NCBI RefSeq assembly: GCF_023700745.1
Contig: NZ_JAMPYG010000001.1
Location: 186,001-250,000 of the forward strand
Direction: 5' to 3'
DNA from: Rhodoferax sp.
GTDB taxonomy: Bacteria > Pseudomonadota > Gammaproteobacteria > Burkholderiales > Burkholderiaceae_C
Length of the DNA stretch: 64,000 bases
This document shows positions 59,362-64,000 of this stretch, in pieces; the stretch's first letter is position 1; the number at the start of each line of letters is the position of its first letter. The notes under the pieces were generated by a model. The model was not told where the DNA came from. It worked only from the letters and a program-made list of their open reading frames with translations, and searched no databases. A program made the translations under genes and the position numbers.

Positions 59362-60552
59362 CTAGCGCGGCAAACCGCGCGGTTGCAGCGCCAGCAAAAC
59401 CAGCGCCACGGCGGCAAAGCCTATGCCTGCCATGAAGGTGAACGAGGCGCCAAAAAATTGCCATAGGCCGCCGGCCAAACCGCTGGCCAGCAAGAGCGCC
59501 ACGCCGCTGAGCAGGTTGAAAAAACCATAGGCGGTGCCGCGCAAGTCAGCCGGCGCGGTGTCGGCCACCATGGCCGCCAGCAGGCCCTGCGTCATGGCCA
59601 TGTGCAGACCCCACAGCGCCACACCGGCCCAAAAAAACAAACCACTGTTACTGTAGGCCAGCAGGGCATCGGCACCGATCAACAGCAACAAGCCCCAAGC
59701 AAGTAATTTGGTATGGCTCAATGTGTCGGCGAGTTTGCCAAATGGATAGGCGCAAGCAGCATAAATGATGTTCATGCCGATCAGCACCACCGGCGTCCAG
59801 GCCAGCGCCAGGCCGCCTTGCTGTGCCCGCAGCACCAGAAAGGCTTCGCTGAACCGTGCCAGCGTGAAAACCGCACCGACACTCACCACCCACCAATAGG
59901 CAGGACTCAATCGCGCCAGGTTGGCGCGGCTGATCGGGTTGACACGCTTGTGGGCGTGGGGCCGATCGGGTTCCTGCACGCCCCACACCAGCAGCGCCAC
60001 ACACAGGACAGCCGGCACCGTGGCCACCCAGAACACGGCGCGAAAGTCGTTTTGCCACAGCAGCATGAAACCAATGGCCAGCAGCGGCCCCAAAAAGGCG
60101 CCCACGGTGTCGAGCGACTGGCGCAGGCCAAAGGCGGCGCCGCGCAGTTCGGGCGGCGCGATGTCAGCCACCAGCGCATCACGCGGTGCGCCACGGATGC
60201 CTTTGCCAACCCGGTCCGCCATCCGGGCGGTGATGATCCAGCCGCTGGACGTAGCCAGTGCAAACAGCGGTTTGGAAAGAGCGCCCAGGCCGTAGCCCAG
60301 CACGGCGAGTGGTTTGCGCTTGCCCCAGTAGTCGCTCAAGGCGCCGGAGAACACCTTGACGATGAGCGCCGTGGCCTCGGCCGCGCCTTCGATCAGTCCG
60401 ACCACAAAAACGCTGATGCCCAAGGTGGTCACCATGAACACCGGCAACAGGCTGTGAATCAGCTCGCTCGACACATCCATCAGCAGGCTGACGAAGCCCA
60501 GCGCCCAGATGCTTGCGGGCAGTTTGCGCAAGGGCTGGGTCGGTGGGGGCAT
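59362..60552 (-). CDS. MFS transporter
   Basis: A 396-residue membrane protein with about 12 hydrophobic helices. The N-terminal WALGFVSLLMDVSSELIHSL and the loop ADRVGKGIRGAPRDALVAD identify a major facilitator subgroup found widely in proteobacteria with no known substrate. Its end converges with torD and its start lies six bases after the purM stop on the same strand, so it is more likely linked to purM than to tor. Confidence 0.85.
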   Translation of the reverse strand: MPPPTQPLRKLPASIWALGFVSLLMDVSSELIHSLLPVFMVTTLGISVFVVGLIEGAAEATALIVKVFSGALSDYWGKRKPLAVLGYGLGALSKPLFALATSSGWIITARMADRVGKGIRGAPRDALVADIAPPELRGAAFGLRQSLDTVGAFLGPLLAIGFMLLWQNDFRAVFWVATVPAVLCVALLVWGVQEPDRPHAHKRVNPISRANLARLSPAYWWVVSVGAVFTLARFSEAFLVLRAQQGGLALAWTPVVLIGMNIIYAACAYPFGKLADTLSHTKLLAWGLLLLIGADALLAYSNSGLFFWAGVALWGLHMAMTQGLLAAMVADTAPADLRGTAYGFFNLLSGVALLLASGLAGGLWQFFGASFTFMAGIGFAAVALVLLALQPRGLPR

Positions 60553-60558
60553 GGTTAA

Positions 60559-61602
60559 TCAGCGCACCAGCACGGCGGCGCTGTCGCCGCGTGGGGCAAT
60601 CGTGCCAATCTCAAACACCGTTTCACCCGCAGCACGCAGCGTGGCGGCACAAGCGGTGGCGTTGGCGGCGTCGATGACCACCACCATGCCAATGCCGTTG
60701 TTGAAAGTGCGGTTCATCTCGATGTCGTCAATGCCGGCGGTGGCCTGCAGCCAGGCAAAGAGTTCGGTCTGCGGCCAGCTGCCCTTGGTCAGATGGGCGG
60801 CTGTACCTTCGGGCAGCACGCGCGGGATGTTTTCCAGCAAGCCACCACCGGTGATGTGGGCCAGCGCCTTGATGGGGTGGGCCGCCAGCGCCGCCAGCAC
60901 ATTCTTGACATAAAGGCGGGTGGGCTCCATCAACGCTTGCCTGAAGGGCTTGCCATCCAGTGTGGCAGGTACGGTGCCAGCGCCCTCAGAACGTTCGATG
61001 CACTTGCGCACCAAGCTGAAACCGTTGGAATGGACGCCGCTGGAGGCCAGGCCCAGCACCACGTCGCCGGGCTGGACCGTTGCACCCGTCAAAATTTTGG
61101 ACTTTTCAACCGCGCCCACGGCAAAACCGGCCAGGTCGTATTCACCGGCCGGGTACATGCCGGGCATTTCAGCGGTTTCGCCGCCGATCAACGCGCAGCC
61201 GGACAACTCGCAACCCCTGGCAATGCCACCGACCACGGCGGCGGCGGTATCGACGTCGAGCTTGCCGCAGGCAAAGTAGTCCAGGAAGAACAGCGGCTCG
61301 GCGCCCTGCACCAGCACGTCGTTGACGCTCATGGCCACCAGATCAATGCCCACAGTGTCGTGCATGTTCCACTCGAACGCCAGTTTCAGCTTGGTGCCGA
61401 CGCCGTCGGTGCCGCTCACCAGTACCGGTTCCTGGTAGCGCTTGGGCACTTCAAACAGTGCGCCAAAGCCGCCAATACCGGCCAGCACGCCTTCGCGCAT
61501 GGTTTTCTTGGCCAGTGGCTTGATGCGTTCCACCAGCGCGTCACCCGCGTCAATATCAACGCCGGCGGCTTTGTAGGAAAGAGGGGTGGAGGATTGGGTC
61601 AT
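60559..61602 (-). CDS. purM: Phosphoribosylformylglycinamidine cyclo-ligase (AIR synthetase)
   Basis: Fifth step of purine synthesis, closing the imidazole ring with ATP. The 347-residue protein has [49 protein letters not shown] and [12 protein letters not shown], all diagnostic. The start at 61602 ([11 protein letters not shown]) is chosen; seven extra upstream residues are open but off-family. It is divergent from the AI-2E family gene, with about 100 bases between. Confidence 0.95.
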   Translation of the reverse strand: MTQSSTPLSYKAAGVDIDAGDALVERIKPLAKKTMREGVLAGIGGFGALFEVPKRYQEPVLVSGTDGVGTKLKLAFEWNMHDTVGIDLVAMSVNDVLVQGAEPLFFLDYFACGKLDVDTAAAVVGGIARGCELSGCALIGGETAEMPGMYPAGEYDLAGFAVGAVEKSKILTGATVQPGDVVLGLASSGVHSNGFSLVRKCIERSEGAGTVPATLDGKPFRQALMEPTRLYVKNVLAALAAHPIKALAHITGGGLLENIPRVLPEGTAAHLTKGSWPQTELFAWLQATAGIDDIEMNRTFNNGIGMVVVIDAANATACAATLRAAGETVFEIGTIAPRGDSAAVLVR

Positions 61603-61700
61603 GGCAGTGTGCAGGTAAGGCAAAGGGGTGGCTCAGGCGGCAAGCCGTAAGCCGATAGAATTTGGCCTGATTTTAAGGGGTTGGCCCGTTGGCCATTTCA

Positions 61701-62795
61701 ATGCAATTTACTTCCACACAAAAAAGAGCTTCTGCCTGGTTTGCGCTGCTGCTGGGCACGCTGGCCGTGCTTTGGCTGCTGGCACCGGTGTTGACACCGT
61801 TTGTGGTGGCGGCCATTCTGGCCTACGCGCTGACGCCCGTGGTGGATTGGCTGGACCGGCTGGGCCGCGGCCGCATGCCCCGTTTGCTGGCGGTGGTGGC
61901 GGTGGAAATTGTTTTCCTGCTGTTGCTGTTGGCGTTGATGCTGCTGGTGGTGCCCATCCTGATCAAGCAGCTGCCGCTGTTGCGCGAGCAGGTGCCGCCG
62001 ATGCTGGACCGTTTCAATACGTTTCTGCAACCTTTTTTGTCGCAATTTGGTCTGCATGTGTCGTTTGACGTGGCCGGGCTCAAGGCTTTTGCCATGGAGC
62101 ACCTGAACGCCAATTTTGAAGACTTGCTGGGTCGCTTGCTGGCTTCAGCCAAACTGGGCGGCAGCGTCGCCTTGTCACTGGTGGGCAATGCGGTGCTGAT
62201 TCCGGTGGTGCTGTTTTACCTGCTGATGGAGTGGCGTCGTTTTGTCGATCTGCTGCTGGTGTTGGTACCACCCCGGCTGCGCACTGCGGTCGACAGTTTC
62301 ACGGGTGAGGCGGATGCCGTGCTGGGCCAGTACCTGCGCGGCCAGATGCTGGTGATGGTGGTGCTGGCGGTGTATTACAGCGCCGGGCTGGCGTTGTTTG
62401 GCCTGGATCTGGCGCTGCCCATTGGCGTTTTTACCGGCCTGGCGGTGGCGATTCCTTACCTGGGTTTCGGGCTGGGACTAATTCTGGCCACACTGGCGAG
62501 TTTTCTGGAATTCTCGGCACAGGCAGGTCACGTCAGCGCCCTAGTGATGGTGGCCGTGGTGTATGGTCTGGGCCAGTTGGTGGAGAGTTTCTTTTTGACA
62601 CCGCGCCTGGTGGGGGAGCGCGTCGGGCTGCATCCGCTGGCAGTTATCTTTGCCTTGTTGGCGTTTGGCCATTTGCTGGGTTTTGTCGGCGTGTTGATCG
62701 CCCTGCCGCTGAGCGCGGTGATGCTGGTCGCGATCCGCCGGCTGCGCATGGCTTATCTGGACAGCGCGCTTTACCAGGACCGTCACGACGCATGA
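61701..62795 (+). CDS. AI-2E family transporter (PerM/TqsA-like)
   Basis: A 364-residue membrane protein with about eight helices. The long amphipathic middle (about 90-150) and FLTPRLVGERVGLHPLAVIFALLAFG near the C terminus are typical of this family, whose substrates vary (autoinducer-2 export, Na+/H+ exchange). The ATG at 61701 is taken over a TTG four codons earlier. The stop overlaps hda by four bases. The purM-perM-hda order is common in betaproteobacteria. Confidence 0.87.
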   Translation: MQFTSTQKRASAWFALLLGTLAVLWLLAPVLTPFVVAAILAYALTPVVDWLDRLGRGRMPRLLAVVAVEIVFLLLLLALMLLVVPILIKQLPLLREQVPPMLDRFNTFLQPFLSQFGLHVSFDVAGLKAFAMEHLNANFEDLLGRLLASAKLGGSVALSLVGNAVLIPVVLFYLLMEWRRFVDLLLVLVPPRLRTAVDSFTGEADAVLGQYLRGQMLVMVVLAVYYSAGLALFGLDLALPIGVFTGLAVAIPYLGFGLGLILATLASFLEFSAQAGHVSALVMVAVVYGLGQLVESFFLTPRLVGERVGLHPLAVIFALLAFGHLLGFVGVLIALPLSAVMLVAIRRLRMAYLDSALYQDRHDA

Positions 62796-63478
62796 TGCAA
62801 CAACTGGTGCTGGACATGGGCTTGCCTACGGGGCCGAGCCTGAAGAATTTTTGCGTTGGCTCGAATCAAGCCGTCGTGGCGCATCTCAAACTTTGGTTGG
62901 GTCAAGACGGTACCACCCGGCGTTCACCCGTTCCCACTTACCTTTGGGGCGGTAACGCCTGTGGCAAAACCCATTTGCTGCAAGCCATGCGGGTGGCGCT
63001 GCATGCGCAGGGCGCCAGCGTTGGCTGGCTTGATGCCGGCAGCCAGATGGCCCCGGAATTTGACGAGTCCTGGGCCTGCGTGCTGATGGATGACGTGCAT
63101 GCCTTCAGCACGGCACAACAGCAACTGGCCTTCAACTGGTTTGTCCACGCCCAGACCCTGCAAATTGCGGTGCTGGCCAGCGGCAGCCTGCCGCCCGCTG
63201 ATCTGAAGTTGCGCGATGACCTGCGTACCCGACTGGGGGGCGGCCATGTTTTTGCGCTGCACGCCTTGAGCGAGCCAGAGCGGCGCGCCGTGTTGCGTCT
63301 GGCCGCCGATGAACGCGGTATCGTGCTGAGCAACGAGGTCATGGATTTCATGCTGACGCGGTTTTCCCGCGATCTGGGGTCACTGATGGAGTTGCTCGAC
63401 CTGATGGACGGCTACGCCTTGCAAACCCAGCGCGCCATCACGATTCCCCTGATCAAAGCCATGATGGACAACACATGA
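62792..63478 (+). CDS. hda: DnaA regulatory inactivator Hda
   Basis: A 228-residue AAA+ protein related to DnaA domain III. With the DNA sliding clamp it stimulates DnaA-ATP hydrolysis to prevent re-initiation. The N-terminal clamp-binding stretch is QLVLDMGL, the Walker A-like motif is LWGGNACGKTHLLQA, then LMDDVHAFS. There is no DnaA domain IV for DNA binding. It overlaps the AI-2E gene upstream and the HAD gene downstream by four bases each. Confidence 0.92.
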   Translation: MMQQLVLDMGLPTGPSLKNFCVGSNQAVVAHLKLWLGQDGTTRRSPVPTYLWGGNACGKTHLLQAMRVALHAQGASVGWLDAGSQMAPEFDESWACVLMDDVHAFSTAQQQLAFNWFVHAQTLQIAVLASGSLPPADLKLRDDLRTRLGGGHVFALHALSEPERRAVLRLAADERGIVLSNEVMDFMLTRFSRDLGSLMELLDLMDGYALQTQRAITIPLIKAMMDNT

Positions 63479-64000
63479 CCCAAAAATTGACCCTGTTTGA
63501 CCTGGATCACACCCTGATCCCGATGGATTCCGACTACGAGTGGAATGCCTTTACCACCACGCTGGGCTGGCACGACCCGGTTGAATTCAACCGGCGCAAC
63601 GACGCTTTTTACGAACAGTACAAGGCGGGCACACTCGATATTTCTGAGTATGTGCACTTTGCCACGCAAGCCCTGCGCGCACAAGGTGCGGTAAAAGCAG
63701 AAGCTGCGCATGCCAAGTTCATGGCGTCGGTGGTGCAACAAGCCATTCAGCCCCAGGCTCTGGCGTTGGTGCAACAGCACCAGGCCGCCGGCGATGCGGT
63801 GCTGATCGTGACCGCCACCAATGAATTTGTCACGCGCCCCATTGCGCAGGCCTTTGGCGTGCCCGAGCTGATTGCCATTGAGCTGGCACGCGACCCGCAA
63901 AGTGGCTGGTTCAATGGCGAGATTGCCGGCATACCGTCGTTTCGCGAAGGCAAGGTGACGCGGGTGGAACAGTGGCTGACGGAACGCGGCTTGCGCTGGG
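63475..64000 (+). CDS. HAD-superfamily IB phosphatase (3' truncated by window edge)
   Basis: The first 175 residues of a SerB-like HAD hydrolase. It opens MTQKLTLFDLDHTLIPMDSD with the catalytic DxDxT (FDLDHTL), then a helical cap, and motif II Thr in LIVTATNEFVT. Members dephosphorylate serine phosphate or other small phosphates; the substrate is unknown. The ATG overlaps the hda stop as ATGA, indicating one operon. The frame stays open to the end of the window. Confidence 0.88.
   Translation, partial: MTQKLTLFDLDHTLIPMDSDYEWNAFTTTLGWHDPVEFNRRNDAFYEQYKAGTLDISEYVHFATQALRAQGAVKAEAAHAKFMASVVQQAIQPQALALVQQHQAAGDAVLIVTATNEFVTRPIAQAFGVPELIAIELARDPQSGWFNGEIAGIPSFREGKVTRVEQWLTERGLRW

Overview
The window reads as a chromosomal segment of a betaproteobacterium, most likely a Comamonadaceae member near Rhodoferax or Polaromonas. 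The grounds are the protein types and gene orders: phaC-phaA-phaB, exbB-exbD-lpxK-trm112-kdsB-adk, dapC-dapD-pilU-like-dapE-prmB and purM-AI-2E transporter-hda-HAD hydrolase. The DNA is GC-rich and tightly packed, with about 60 protein genes. I saw no rRNA, tRNA, CRISPR array or intact insertion sequence. Family names are recognised from sequence; no search was run.

Layout. 0-6.3 kb: the end of ycaO, pgeF, a small membrane protein and the phaCAB polyhydroxybutyrate genes. 6.3-10.1 kb: a conserved unknown, a 2-hydroxyacid dehydrogenase, lexA with a small downstream gene, tandem SOS boxes and a divergent asparaginase. 10.1-16.7 kb: a leftward run for envelope and RNA functions (gluQ, trmB, a pseudouridine synthase, exbBD, lpxK, trm112, kdsB, adk). 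16.7-21.1 kb: a renalase-like oxidoreductase, a LysR regulator divergent from a pirin, a WrbA-like flavoprotein and rlmB. 21.2-26.8 kb: rfbBDAC (dTDP-L-rhamnose) and an ABC-F protein. 26.9-32.3 kb: diaminopimelate/lysine genes with a type IV pilus retraction ATPase among them, plus prmB. 32.4-36.3 kb: murI, class I fumarase, a stomatin-like protein and NfeD. 36.5-44.3 kb: a basic amino acid decarboxylase, putA and a branched-chain amino acid binding protein. 44.4-46.9 kb: the AmmeMemoRadiSam operon, whose function is unknown. 47.1-49.5 kb: a TauE/SafE exporter divergent from chrA and a PadR regulator. 49.5-59.4 kb: a complete trimethylamine N-oxide respiration locus (torT, torS, torR, torE, torC, torA, torD). 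59.4-64 kb: an MFS transporter, purM, an AI-2E family transporter, hda and a truncated HAD hydrolase.

The most distinctive non-coding feature is a family of about 20 short REP-like palindromes at 11 sites between 1.2 and 44.4 kb. All copies share one plan: head GTRGGA, a 5-6 bp stem, usually a CCCT loop, the complementary stem, then GA. Stem sequences differ between copies but the two arms change together, which implies selection or mobilisation acting on the hairpin. One copy is translated inside rfbB, one set supplies the start region of gluQ, and a partial copy overlaps the stop codon of the asparaginase gene. No copy was seen after 44.4 kb.

Other signals are two adjacent CTG-N10-CAG SOS boxes, repeated GTTGCA-type sites before putA, a 9-bp-arm palindrome between torR and torE, a 10-bp-arm palindrome between tauE and chrA, and a 23-bp-arm hairpin between nfeD and the stomatin-like gene.
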